From: Celeribacter indicus
GTDB taxonomy: Bacteria; Pseudomonadota; Alphaproteobacteria; Rhodobacterales; Rhodobacteraceae
NCBI RefSeq assembly: GCF_000819565.1
Contig: NZ_CP004393.1
Coordinates: forward strand, 62,001-126,000
DNA: 64,000 bases
Reading direction: 5' to 3'
Shown: positions 53,634-61,671 of the stretch, in pieces
Layout of the letters: each line of letters opens with the position of its first letter
How positions within the stretch are numbered: position 1 is the stretch's first letter
Notes under the pieces: generated by a model
What the model was told of the DNA's origin: nothing
The model's input: only the letters and a program-made list of their open reading frames with translations
The model's database searches: none
Position numbers and translations under genes: made by a program

Positions 53634-54584
53634 TCAGAGATCCAGAACCAGCTCGTCGCCGGTAAAGCGCGACATGCAGGGCATGATCTTCTTCTGGCCC
53701 GCGCGTTCGTCCCGGCTCAGCCAATGGTCGTTGTGTTCGATCTGCCCCTTGCAGGAGATCACGCCGGTCTCGCAGCGCCCGCAGGCGCCGCCGCGACAGC
53801 TCCAGTCGAGTTCGACATTCGCGGCTTCGAGCGCCTCGAGAAGGCTCTGATGCGCGCCGACCTCAATTCTGCGGCCGGATTTCGCCAGCATCACGGCAAA
53901 GGGCATGCCCGGCGGCGGCGAGGTGAAGGCTTCCGAATGGATCACCGATTTCGGCCAGCCATGCCGCGCGGCGGCGTCCGTCACCGCGGCGATCAGGCCC
54001 GTGGGTCCGCAGACATAGACATGGGTGCCGAGCGGCTGTCCGGTGAGGATCTCGCCCAGGTCCATCCGGTTTCCCTCCGAGGAGATGTGGACATGAATGC
54101 GGCCCGACTTCGGCAGCAAGGCAAGGCCGGCCGCCTCCTCGCGCGTGCGCGCCGCATAACGCAGCTCGAAGGGCTGTTGCAGGAAGTCGATCTGGTGAAG
54201 CTGGGCGAGGAAGGGCGTGATGCCGATGCCTCCCGCGATCAGCACATGCTTGCGCGCCCGGATGTCGAGCGCGAAAAGGTTCGCCGGCACCGAGACCCGC
54301 ATCCTGTCGCCCACCGCGACCCTGGTGTGCATGTAGCGCGACCCGCCCCGCCCGACGTCCTCGCGCCTCACGGCAATCTCGTAGCCCGAGGGATCGTTCG
54401 GATCGGAGATCAACGAATAGGAGTTGCGCCGCAGCAGGTCGCCATCGGGCATTTCCACCACGACATGAGCTCCGCCCGAGAAGATCGGCAGCGCCTTCTT
54501 CTGCGGGTGTTCGAACCGGAAACGCGTCACGAGCGGTGTGAGCCTTTCGACGGCGGCGACCTCGAGAAGCATCTGTCTGCTCAT
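53634..54584 (-). CDS. dmmB: dimethylamine monooxygenase reductase subunit DmmB
   Basis: 316-aa oxidoreductase. FMN/FAD-binding domain (RRNSYSLISDPNDP), NAD-binding domain (HVLIAGGIGITPFLAQL, HVYVCGPTGLI), and a C-terminal plant-type [2Fe-2S] domain with CRGGACGRCETG and a final Cys in MPCMSRF. It passes electrons from NAD(P)H to DmmA. The ATG at 54584 overlaps the dmmC stop (ATGA). Confidence 0.9.
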   Translation of the reverse strand: MSRQMLLEVAAVERLTPLVTRFRFEHPQKKALPIFSGGAHVVVEMPDGDLLRRNSYSLISDPNDPSGYEIAVRREDVGRGGSRYMHTRVAVGDRMRVSVPANLFALDIRARKHVLIAGGIGITPFLAQLHQIDFLQQPFELRYAARTREEAAGLALLPKSGRIHVHISSEGNRMDLGEILTGQPLGTHVYVCGPTGLIAAVTDAAARHGWPKSVIHSEAFTSPPPGMPFAVMLAKSGRRIEVGAHQSLLEALEAANVELDWSCRGGACGRCETGVISCKGQIEHNDHWLSRDERAGQKKIMPCMSRFTGDELVLDL

Positions 54585-55183
54585 GGCTGGATCTCCACGG
54601 TTTCGGGAATGTCGCCGGGCACCTCCGCGTCGACGCAGACGCCCTGGAATGCGCCCAGCCGGCGGGAGAAATGATCCCGCACGAACAGCGTCAGCCCGCA
54701 ATGCCCGCAGGTGAAGGGATCGGTGGTCACGTCCTCGGTCATGCCCTTGCAATGAACGCATTGCATCCGGCGCGCGACGGAGCCGCGATGCTCCATCTGG
54801 ATCGCCTCAAGAGGCATGCCCCGTGACATGGCCAGCGCGGAGACTCGGCCCATGAGACCCTCCGTCCCCGCGAGATAGAGCTGCGTTCCCATATGGGCCG
54901 CATCGAGAAGGCGTTCGATCAGCGGCATGGCGGCGTCGAGCGACGGTTCCTCGTGATAGCCCTTCGGATCGAGGGCCGCGAGACGCGCGCCATGGCCGCA
55001 TCCCTTCGGAACATAGATGACATGCGCGAGATCGAGCACGGCGGCATCGCGCGCGGCGAGGTCGATCAGGGCGAGCGCCCCTTCGCCATCAGCGACCATG
55101 ACCGCGGGCGCCGCTCCCTGGGGCATCAGCCGCGCATAGGTGGGCCGGCTGTCAATCGACGGTGAGAATGGAGTGTTCGGCAT
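54581..55183 (-). CDS. dmmC: dimethylamine monooxygenase subunit DmmC
   Basis: 200-aa protein. The N-terminal part resembles a flavoprotein-like or reductase-like fold (VMVADGEGALALIDLAARD, TQLYLAGTEGLMGRV). The C-terminus has two CxxC pairs (CVHCKG and CGHCGL), a rubredoxin- or zinc-ribbon-like metal site. It is assigned from position between dmmD and dmmB and from this pattern. It is translationally coupled to dmmB. Confidence 0.82.
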   Translation of the reverse strand: MPNTPFSPSIDSRPTYARLMPQGAAPAVMVADGEGALALIDLAARDAAVLDLAHVIYVPKGCGHGARLAALDPKGYHEEPSLDAAMPLIERLLDAAHMGTQLYLAGTEGLMGRVSALAMSRGMPLEAIQMEHRGSVARRMQCVHCKGMTEDVTTDPFTCGHCGLTLFVRDHFSRRLGAFQGVCVDAEVPGDIPETVEIQP

Positions 55184-55247
55184 CGGATCTTCCTGTTGCT
55201 CAATGGGGCGGGCGCCGTCCCGCGCCCTGCCCCTCCGTCATGTCGGA

Positions 55248-56381
55248 TCAGCCCTTCGCGGTGCGCCGTTTCTTGTCGACGTCGTAGAAGGGCATCGGAT
55301 GGGCGATGGCCGCGAGTTCCTTGTCGGGGTTCCGGATCGTGAGCTTCGTGCCTTCGACCGCGCAATCGACGGGCATCCGCGCGATGCCGACTGTGTGCTC
55401 GTTGAGCGGCGAATACATGCACATGGTCACGACGCCGACCTGTTCGCCATCCTTCAGGACCGGCGCACCTTCGACGGCAGGCTCGGTACCTTCGAGTTTC
55501 ACGCCGTAGATCCTGAAGCGCTCCTTTCCCTGGAGCCGGTAATGCTCTTCCGCCCCGCGAAAGCCGGTCTTTCCCTTGGACACTGTGAAATCGAGGCCGA
55601 GTTCCCAGAGCGTGTCGCCCGCCTTCTCGGTCTCGAACGGATACATCTCGGAATTGTCATAGGGAAAGAAGAGCAGATAGCTTTCCGCCCTGAGCAAGTC
55701 GAGCGTGGTGAAGCGGGTCGGGATGATCCCCATCTCCGCGCCTTCCGCCACGATCCTGTCCCAGATCTCCACCGCATCCTGGCGGCGACAGAAGATCTCG
55801 TAGCCGCGTTCGCCGGTATAGCCGGTGCGGGAGATCATCACCGGCTTGCCGAAGAGCGTCGTCTGGATATGGCTGAAATAGACCACATCCCGGATGCCCG
55901 GTACGTGTTTCTCGAGATAGTTGACGGCAAGCGGTCCCTGAAGGGAGATGTCATGCAGATCGTCGTCGAACAGCATCACGACGTTTCGGCCCGCAGCATA
56001 CATCGCCAGTTGTTCATGCCCCGCGCCGGACCCGTGCACCACCATGAAGCTGTGCGGCCCCATGCGGTAGATCACGCAGTCGTCGACGAACTTGCCTTCG
56101 TCGTTGAGCATGGTGGCGTAGGTCGAGCGGCCGGGTTTCAGCTTCTCGATGTCGCGGGTCGTCGCCTTGTCGATGACGTATTGGGCATGGGGCCCCATGA
56201 GATGGATCTTCTTGAGGCCGGAGACGTCCATCACGCCTGCCCTCGTCCGGATGGCGAGATACTCCTCGGTCTGATCCTTGTCATAGGTCCAGGCCGTACC
56301 CATCCCGCTCCAGTCCTCGAGGGTCGAGCCGAGCGCGCGATGCCGGTCCGCCAGCGCCGAAAATCTCCACGATGCGGTCAT
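55248..56381 (-). CDS. dmmD: GcvT-like tetrahydrofolate-dependent protein DmmD
   Basis: 377-aa aminomethyltransferase-family protein. It shows LAIRTRAGVMDVSGLKKIHLMG, DKATTRDIEKLKPGRSTYATMLNDEG in part, and RTGYTGERGYEIFC. In dmm systems it is proposed to capture the C1 unit released by DmmABC on tetrahydrofolate. It is the first of the dmm genes, and a perfect 12-bp inverted repeat lies just upstream. Confidence 0.85.
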   Translation of the reverse strand: MTASWRFSALADRHRALGSTLEDWSGMGTAWTYDKDQTEEYLAIRTRAGVMDVSGLKKIHLMGPHAQYVIDKATTRDIEKLKPGRSTYATMLNDEGKFVDDCVIYRMGPHSFMVVHGSGAGHEQLAMYAAGRNVVMLFDDDLHDISLQGPLAVNYLEKHVPGIRDVVYFSHIQTTLFGKPVMISRTGYTGERGYEIFCRRQDAVEIWDRIVAEGAEMGIIPTRFTTLDLLRAESYLLFFPYDNSEMYPFETEKAGDTLWELGLDFTVSKGKTGFRGAEEHYRLQGKERFRIYGVKLEGTEPAVEGAPVLKDGEQVGVVTMCMYSPLNEHTVGIARMPVDCAVEGTKLTIRNPDKELAAIAHPMPFYDVDKKRRTAKG

Positions 56382-56424
56382 GAAACTTGTTTCCTTCGGA
56401 TTGTCTTCTGTCTGTGGTCGCGAG

Positions 56425-56457
56425 GGTCCGGGCGCCGATGGTCAGGGCGCCCGGACC
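56425..56457 (-). terminator. strong hairpin upstream of dmmD
   Basis: GGTCCGGGCGCC-N9-GGCGCCCGGACC, a perfect 12-bp stem 7 bp after the 58-aa gene and 43 bp before dmmD. There is no T tract, so mRNA stabilisation or partial termination between the amt part and the dmm part is likely. Its core is shared with the hairpin at 25429. Confidence 0.65.
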
Positions 56458-56463
56458 GGGGCG

Positions 56464-56640
56464 TCAGCCCTTTTTCATGGTCGCGTCATAGGCGTGTTTC
56501 TCATGGCGCCAGCCGAGCATGACGGCGAGGACGACCATTGCGAGAACGAGGGCGAGCCAGAGACCTTCGACGCTGCCGTACCCGGCATAGATCGCGCCCG
56601 TGATCCCGTCCCAGCTCGTGGCTTCAAAGGGAGCTTCCAT
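56464..56640 (-). CDS. 58-aa single-span membrane protein between amt and dmmD
   Basis: Short gene starting MEAPFEATSWDGITG, with one membrane helix (LWLALVLAMVVLAVMLGW) and a basic end (RHEKHAYDATMKKG). AGGAAAGACCT precedes the ATG. It lies 23 bp after amt in the same direction. It may be a small partner of the ammonium transporter; not recognised otherwise. Confidence 0.72.
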   Translation of the reverse strand: MEAPFEATSWDGITGAIYAGYGSVEGLWLALVLAMVVLAVMLGWRHEKHAYDATMKKG

Positions 56641-56663
56641 AGGTCTTTCCTTTCCTGTCTGGG

Positions 56664-58043
56664 TTATTCAGCGGGGCTGACGGAGGGGTGCAGGGCCTCG
56701 GGATAGGCCGATGCGGGGACTTTCACCTTGTCGAGGCCGAGGACTTCCGCCTCTGCCGGCACGCGGAGCTGCCCGGTGACCTTCAGGATGAAGGAGATGG
56801 CATAGCCGGGGATGAAGCCCAGCCCGCCCATGACCAGCGCGCCGATGATCTGGCCCATGAAGGAGGTTTCGATCACCTCCTGGCCGAACATGGCGGGATA
56901 GCCTTGGGCGGCGATGCCGACCGCGATCAGGCCCCACATGCCGAGGAAGCCGTGCACCGCAAAGGCGCCCACGGCGTCGTCGATGCCGCGGCGTTCGACG
57001 AAGGAGGCGACGAAGGGCATGGCACAGGCGCCGAGGAAACCGATGGCAAAGGCCATGGGCGGATACCAGAGGTCGAGCCCGGCCGCGCAGGAGATGATCC
57101 CGCCCAGCGCGCCGGACATCATCCAGAACGGATCGCGCGTCATCATCCACGCGCCGATGATCCCGCCGGCGAATCCCATGAGCGTGTTGAAGGTCATGCC
57201 CGAGATGGTCATGGGCGTGCCGTAGATGGTGCCCTCGATCACGCCCGACCAGGACCAGGCCTCACCCGGAACGATCACGCAGCCCATGAGGAAGCCCCAG
57301 AAACCGGCGATGATCAGCATCAGCCCGATCAGAGTCATCGGCATGGAATGGCCCGGTATGTGGTTGGCGCTGCCGTCGACGTTGAACTTGCCGATCCGCG
57401 GCCCGAGGTTGAGGAGCACGCCGAGGGTGAAGAACCCCGCGATCATGTGCACGACACCCGCGGCGCCGAAATCGTGATAACCGAATTTCGTCACCAGCCA
57501 GCCGTCCGCGTGCCAGCCCCAGGCCGCCGCCAGGATCCAGACGAAGGCACCGAGCGCAATGGCGAGCACCACGAAGCCCGTGAGCCGGATTCGCTCGATC
57601 ACGCCGCCCGAGAGGATCGAGGCCGTGGTCGCCGCGAAGAGCACGAAGGCGCCGAAGAACACGCCGGAGGACCGGTCGTCCAGGTTCGGCCCCATGAATT
57701 CGCTCCAAGGGGCCGCGACGGAGGTGGCGTAGCTGAAGCCGGAAATGGCAAAGCCGCCCTCGGAGCCGGTGAGGCCAGTCGGAAAGGCCCAGTAGATCCA
57801 CCAGCCGATGAAGTAGAAGAAGGGCACGATCATCGCGAAGGCGAGGATGTTCTTGATCCCCGACGCGAGCGCGTTCTTCGAGCGCGATGCTCCCATTTCA
57901 TAGGCGAGGAACCCGACATGGATAAGCACCATGAGCGGGATCGTCAGAAAGTAAAACGTTTCGGAAAACGTGCCGTTCGTCGCCGCGATGCTGCTTTGCA
58001 GCTCCGCAACCGTCGAGGCCAAGGTAGCGAGGTCCTGTTCCAC
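56664..58043 (-). CDS. amt: ammonium transporter (Amt/MEP/Rh family)
   Basis: 459-aa protein with 11 membrane helices and the paired pore histidines (GAAGVVHMIAGF and GAFAVHGFLGMWG). It shows HIPGHSMPMTLIGLMLII. The N-terminus has about 25 helical residues (EQDLATLASTVAELQSSIAA) before the first membrane helix. GTG at 58043 is chosen because GGGAGA precedes it; the frame is open upstream. In this place it probably handles ammonium or methylammonium linked with amine catabolism. Confidence 0.9.
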   Translation of the reverse strand: MEQDLATLASTVAELQSSIAATNGTFSETFYFLTIPLMVLIHVGFLAYEMGASRSKNALASGIKNILAFAMIVPFFYFIGWWIYWAFPTGLTGSEGGFAISGFSYATSVAAPWSEFMGPNLDDRSSGVFFGAFVLFAATTASILSGGVIERIRLTGFVVLAIALGAFVWILAAAWGWHADGWLVTKFGYHDFGAAGVVHMIAGFFTLGVLLNLGPRIGKFNVDGSANHIPGHSMPMTLIGLMLIIAGFWGFLMGCVIVPGEAWSWSGVIEGTIYGTPMTISGMTFNTLMGFAGGIIGAWMMTRDPFWMMSGALGGIISCAAGLDLWYPPMAFAIGFLGACAMPFVASFVERRGIDDAVGAFAVHGFLGMWGLIAVGIAAQGYPAMFGQEVIETSFMGQIIGALVMGGLGFIPGYAISFILKVTGQLRVPAEAEVLGLDKVKVPASAYPEALHPSVSPAE

Positions 58044-58394
58044 TTGAGATCTCCCTGTCTGTGGAAGGTCGTTATTGGCGGCCCGGCCTTTTGGCCTGAA
58101 CCAATTCCCAAAATTGGTATCTCGGGTATTGCAATGACGCGTCCAGTCATCACTGAAAATCAATAATTTTTCCTTGGAAGAATTCTATCGCGCAGGAGCT
58201 TTGAACCAATTCACCGCGTTCTTCGGTGCCTTTGGTACATATTTAATCACGCGATGAAGAGCCGGGAGCGTTTCGGCATGCAGGCAAATCCGGGGTTCCG
58301 GGGGATTCGCGGCACCGAGACCGCAGGTCGCGTGGCGCTCCGGCAGGGCGCGAGAGTGTCAGGACGGCCAGCGACCGGATCGGTTCACGGCACC
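58044..58394. promoter_or_regulatory. amt/dmm promoter region with repeated TGAACCAATTC
   Basis: A 351-bp AT-richer spacer between gntR and amt, both transcribed on the minus strand. It holds ACCAATT-N5-AATTGGT (58100-58118), a perfect 7-bp inverted repeat, and a direct repeat TGAACCAATTC at 58097-58107 and 58202-58212. Such sites suit the adjacent GntR regulator. No gene was found. Confidence 0.5.
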
Positions 58395-59153
58395 TCAATC
58401 GTCCTGGAGGAGCAGTTTCTGATCCTCGATCAGGGCGAGTTTCATGAATTCCGTCGCCTCCTCGATGTCGCGGGCGGCGATGGCGTTGAAGAGTCCGTTG
58501 TATCCGCGCTGGTAGGTGGCAATCCGTGCCGGTGTCAGGTGACGGCGATACATCGCGGCGCGGAATGACTGCCGGCGGGCATCGATCACCAGGTTATAGC
58601 ACGCGACCAGGAGCGGGTTTCCCGTTCCCTCCGCGATCAGCCGGTGAAACTCCTCCTCCAGACGGATGAAGGCGAGCGCGTCCGTCTGCACACCTTCCAT
58701 CTGCGACAGTACCTCCGACAGCGCGTCGATCTGCCTCGGCGACATCGCGATGATCGCGAGCCGGACCATTTCCGGCTCAAAGATCCCGCGCACGGCCTGA
58801 AGATCGAGCGGCCCGGTCTCCGACGCGACGGAGGACACCGCCTGATCCGTTCCGGCGGGATTGTAGGTGACAAAGGAACCGGAGCCCGCACGCCGGCGGA
58901 TCATGCCGCGCAGTTCGAGATGCTCAAGCGCCTCCCGCACGGTGTTGCGCGCGACGCCGAGATCCTGCGCCAGCTGCCGCTCGGAGGGGAGACGTTCGTC
59001 GAGCACGAATTCCTGCGCCACAATGCGGGTGCTGAGCGTGTCAATCACGTAACGCACGGTTGCGCCGGGCAAGGATTGCATCGCGGCAGTCGGCGCCGGA
59101 GCGGGCGGGGATTGGGTCACGGTCTGGTCCTTGGACGCGTCGGCAATGGTCAA
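58395..59153 (-). CDS. GntR-family (FadR/FCD) transcriptional regulator
   Basis: 252-aa regulator. Winged helix at about 35-100 (LPSERQLAQDLGVARNTVREALEHLELRGMIRRRAGSG in type). The helical FCD effector domain is at about 115-245 (IFEPEMVRLAIIAMSPRQID, EEEFHRLIAEGTGNPLL). It lies between the purU operon and amt-dmm and probably controls the latter. Confidence 0.9.
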   Translation of the reverse strand: MTIADASKDQTVTQSPPAPAPTAAMQSLPGATVRYVIDTLSTRIVAQEFVLDERLPSERQLAQDLGVARNTVREALEHLELRGMIRRRAGSGSFVTYNPAGTDQAVSSVASETGPLDLQAVRGIFEPEMVRLAIIAMSPRQIDALSEVLSQMEGVQTDALAFIRLEEEFHRLIAEGTGNPLLVACYNLVIDARRQSFRAAMYRRHLTPARIATYQRGYNGLFNAIAARDIEEATEFMKLALIEDQKLLLQDD

Positions 59154-59200
59154 CTCGATGGACCGCAGGATAACGCTTTCCTCACAGGAGAATCCAGAGC

Positions 59201-59240
59201 AAGAAAACGCCCCGCCGCGGGAACGAGGCAGGGCGCGAAA
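59201..59240 (-). terminator. rho-independent terminator of the sox-folD-purU unit
   Basis: On the minus strand a 9-bp stem CGCCCTGCC / GGCGGGGCG (one T-G pair) is followed by TTTTCTT. It lies about 25 bp after the purU stop and separates it from gntR. Confidence 0.8.
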
Positions 59241-59260
59241 AAGGCAGACAGACGGCGGGG

Positions 59261-60151
59261 TTAGCCCATGCGTTCGGAGGAGTAGGATCCCGGCGACGCC
59301 GGAAAAACCACCGTCTTGTTTCCGTTGAGGAAAACACGGTGATGCGCATGGGCGTGGACCGCGCGGGCGAGCGCCTGGCTTTCGACATCGCGTCCGAGGG
59401 AGACATAGTCGGAAGCGGATTGCGCATGGGTGATGCGCACGATGTCCTGTTCGATGATCGGCCCCTCGTCAAGATCCGCCGTCACGTAATGCGAGGTCGC
59501 GCCGATGAGTTTCACCCCGCGCTCGTATGCCTGCTTGTAGGGGTTGGCACCCTTGAACGACGGCAGGAAGGAATGGTGGATGTTGATGATGCGGCCCGAC
59601 ATCTTCTGGCACATCTGGTCGGACAGGATCTGCATGTAGCGCGCGAGCACGATGAGTTCGGCGCCGGCCTCCTCGACCACCTGCATGATCTGCGCCTCCG
59701 CCTGCGGCTTGTTCGTCTTCGTGACCGGGATGCAATGGAACGGGATATCGTGGTTCACCACGACCTTCTGGTAATCCATGTGGTTCGAGATCACCGCGAC
59801 GATGTCGATCGGCAAAGCCCCGATACGCCAGCGATAGAGCAGGTCGTTCAGGCAATGCCCGAAGCGGGAGACCATGATCACGACCTTCATCTTCCGGGCC
59901 TCGTCATGGAAGGCCCAGGTCATTCCGAGCGTCTCCGCCACCTCTCTGAACTCCTCCGACAGGGTATCCTTGTCAATCCCCTTCTCAGAGACAAAGCTCA
60001 CCCGCATGAAGAACTTTCCGGTTTCCATATCGTCGAATTGCGAGCTGTCGGTGATGTTGCAGCCCTTTTCCGCAAGGAAGGTGGAGATCGCGGCGACGAT
60101 GCCGCGCTGGCTTTTGCAGGCGACGGTCAGGCAGTATTTGGCAGTCATCAT
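59261..60151 (-). CDS. purU: formyltetrahydrofolate deformylase PurU
   Basis: 296-aa enzyme releasing formate and tetrahydrofolate from 10-formyl-THF. The N-terminal ACT domain (about 5-85, CKSQRGIVAAISTFLAEKGCNI) is followed by the formyl-transfer domain with NIHHSFLPSFKGANPY (catalytic His) and TSHYVTADLDEGPIIEQD (catalytic Asp). In this operon it finishes C1 oxidation. AGGAGCAC precedes the ATG. Confidence 0.95.
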   Translation of the reverse strand: MMTAKYCLTVACKSQRGIVAAISTFLAEKGCNITDSSQFDDMETGKFFMRVSFVSEKGIDKDTLSEEFREVAETLGMTWAFHDEARKMKVVIMVSRFGHCLNDLLYRWRIGALPIDIVAVISNHMDYQKVVVNHDIPFHCIPVTKTNKPQAEAQIMQVVEEAGAELIVLARYMQILSDQMCQKMSGRIINIHHSFLPSFKGANPYKQAYERGVKLIGATSHYVTADLDEGPIIEQDIVRITHAQSASDYVSLGRDVESQALARAVHAHAHHRVFLNGNKTVVFPASPGSYSSERMG

Positions 60152-60220
60152 GTGCTCCTTGTTGGGGTGCCGAATTCAAGGCGTTTTCGACACCGATCCG
60201 GCTCATTGGTGAGTTTCTGG

Positions 60221-61111
60221 TTATGCGGTGAGACCCTGCGGCTCGCACAGGCCGTTCGCCCGGCAACATGCGGTCAGGGTGTTCGCGAGCAGGCAGGCGA
60301 TGGTCATCGGACCGACGCCGCCGGGAACGGGGGTGATCGCTCCCGCGACATGGCGCGCGCTGTCAAAATCCACATCGCCAACAAGCCGGCGCGTCCCGTC
60401 GTGCTCGATGCGGTTGATCCCGACGTCGATCACGGCCGCGCCCGGCCTGATCCAGTCTCCGGGGATCATTCCGGGCCGGCCGACGGCGGCGACAAGGATA
60501 TCCGCCCTGCGACACACCGCCGGAAGATCCTTTGTCCGGCTGTGCGCGATCGTCACGGTACAACTGTCGCGCAGAAGGAGCTGCGCCATCGGCTTTCCGA
60601 CGATATTCGAGCGCCCGACGACAACGGCGTCGAGACCAGACAGGCTACCGTACAAATCCCGCAGCATCATCAGGCAACCCAGCGGCGTACAGGGCACCAT
60701 CGCCTTCTGCCCCGTGGCAAGCAAGCCAACATTGGAGACATGAAACCCGTCGACATCCTTCGCCGGGTCGATGGAATTGATCACCAGATCGCTGTCGAGA
60801 TGGTCCGGCAAAGGCAGTTGAACGAGGATCCCATGCACCGCCGGATCGCGGTTCAGCCGCCCGATCAGATCCAGCAGATCCGCCTCGGTCGTCTCCGCCG
60901 GCAGCTTGTGCTCAAAGGAGTTCATCCCGGCTTCGAGCGTCTGCCTGCCCTTGTTGCGCACATAGACCTCCGAGGCGGGATCCTCCCCGACAAGCACCAC
61001 GGCAAGGCCGGGCGTCACCCCGTGCTCGTCCTTCAGCCTGGCCACCTGAACCGCCACTTTTTCCCGGACCTTCGCGGCGAAACTCTTTCCGTCGATCAGC
61101 GTTGCGGACAT
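60221..61111 (-). CDS. folD: methylene-THF dehydrogenase/cyclohydrolase FolD
   Basis: 296-aa bifunctional enzyme turning 5,10-methylene-THF into 10-formyl-THF. It shows [17 protein letters not shown] (catalytic Lys), [12 protein letters not shown] and [17 protein letters not shown]. The ATG overlaps the soxG stop (TGATG); one more ATG lies just upstream at 61114. It oxidises the C1 units produced by the sox and dmm enzymes. Confidence 0.95.
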   Translation of the reverse strand: MSATLIDGKSFAAKVREKVAVQVARLKDEHGVTPGLAVVLVGEDPASEVYVRNKGRQTLEAGMNSFEHKLPAETTEADLLDLIGRLNRDPAVHGILVQLPLPDHLDSDLVINSIDPAKDVDGFHVSNVGLLATGQKAMVPCTPLGCLMMLRDLYGSLSGLDAVVVGRSNIVGKPMAQLLLRDSCTVTIAHSRTKDLPAVCRRADILVAAVGRPGMIPGDWIRPGAAVIDVGINRIEHDGTRRLVGDVDFDSARHVAGAITPVPGGVGPMTIACLLANTLTACCRANGLCEPQGLTA

Positions 61112-61671
61112 CATCTGGTCTCCAACCGTCGCGCGGCTTGCCCCACGGCATGCCACAGCGTTGCATAGGACGAGCGCATGCCCCAGATCCGGAGCCGATC
61201 CTCCGTGATCCGCAGGACGAAGACGCCCATGTGTTCCAGCCCGGTTCGTGTCGCGGAACCGGGGCCGAACGCGGAAAGATCCACGTTCATCAGCCTCTCC
61301 AACAGCGCATGGACGGGTGCCGCGCCATCCGCCGATCCGAGGTCGAGCGCCGCCCAGCCATCGGTCTGCTCGGTCACGGAAGCACCCGGCACCTCTACCT
61401 TCAGCGTAGCCGCGAAATCCTCTTCCGCGCGCCCCTCCGCCTCGACCATCCATTGATCCCGCGCAGACCAGAAAATGCCAATTGGGCCGGATTCGATACG
61501 TTTCCCAGCTTCGGGAAGGGTCAAGCCAAAGGGTTCCGGCACCTCGCCATTCCTGCGGCGTGCCAGAGAGGCGAGGGCGATGTCCGGCCGTTCGGTCAAG
61601 GTCAGGAGCCCATGGGTCTCAGAGCGGGCGATCGTGCCGCCCAGCGCGGTGATCGGTGTCAGGTCAGTCAC
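61111..61671 (-). CDS. soxG: sarcosine oxidase gamma subunit SoxG
   Basis: 186-aa gamma subunit of heterotetrameric sarcosine oxidase. It shows [32 protein letters not shown] in part, the usual C-terminal part, and [19 protein letters not shown] at 61671 overlaps the soxA end by 8 bp and is preferred to a longer frame. Confidence 0.87.
   Translation of the reverse strand: MTDLTPITALGGTIARSETHGLLTLTERPDIALASLARRRNGEVPEPFGLTLPEAGKRIESGPIGIFWSARDQWMVEAEGRAEEDFAATLKVEVPGASVTEQTDGWAALDLGSADGAAPVHALLERLMNVDLSAFGPGSATRTGLEHMGVFVLRITEDRLRIWGMRSSYATLWHAVGQAARRLETR

Noticed and set aside
56688..58166. 492-codon plus-strand frame opposite amt
   Set aside because: Antisense of a conserved ammonium transporter; composition is typical of an antisense frame.
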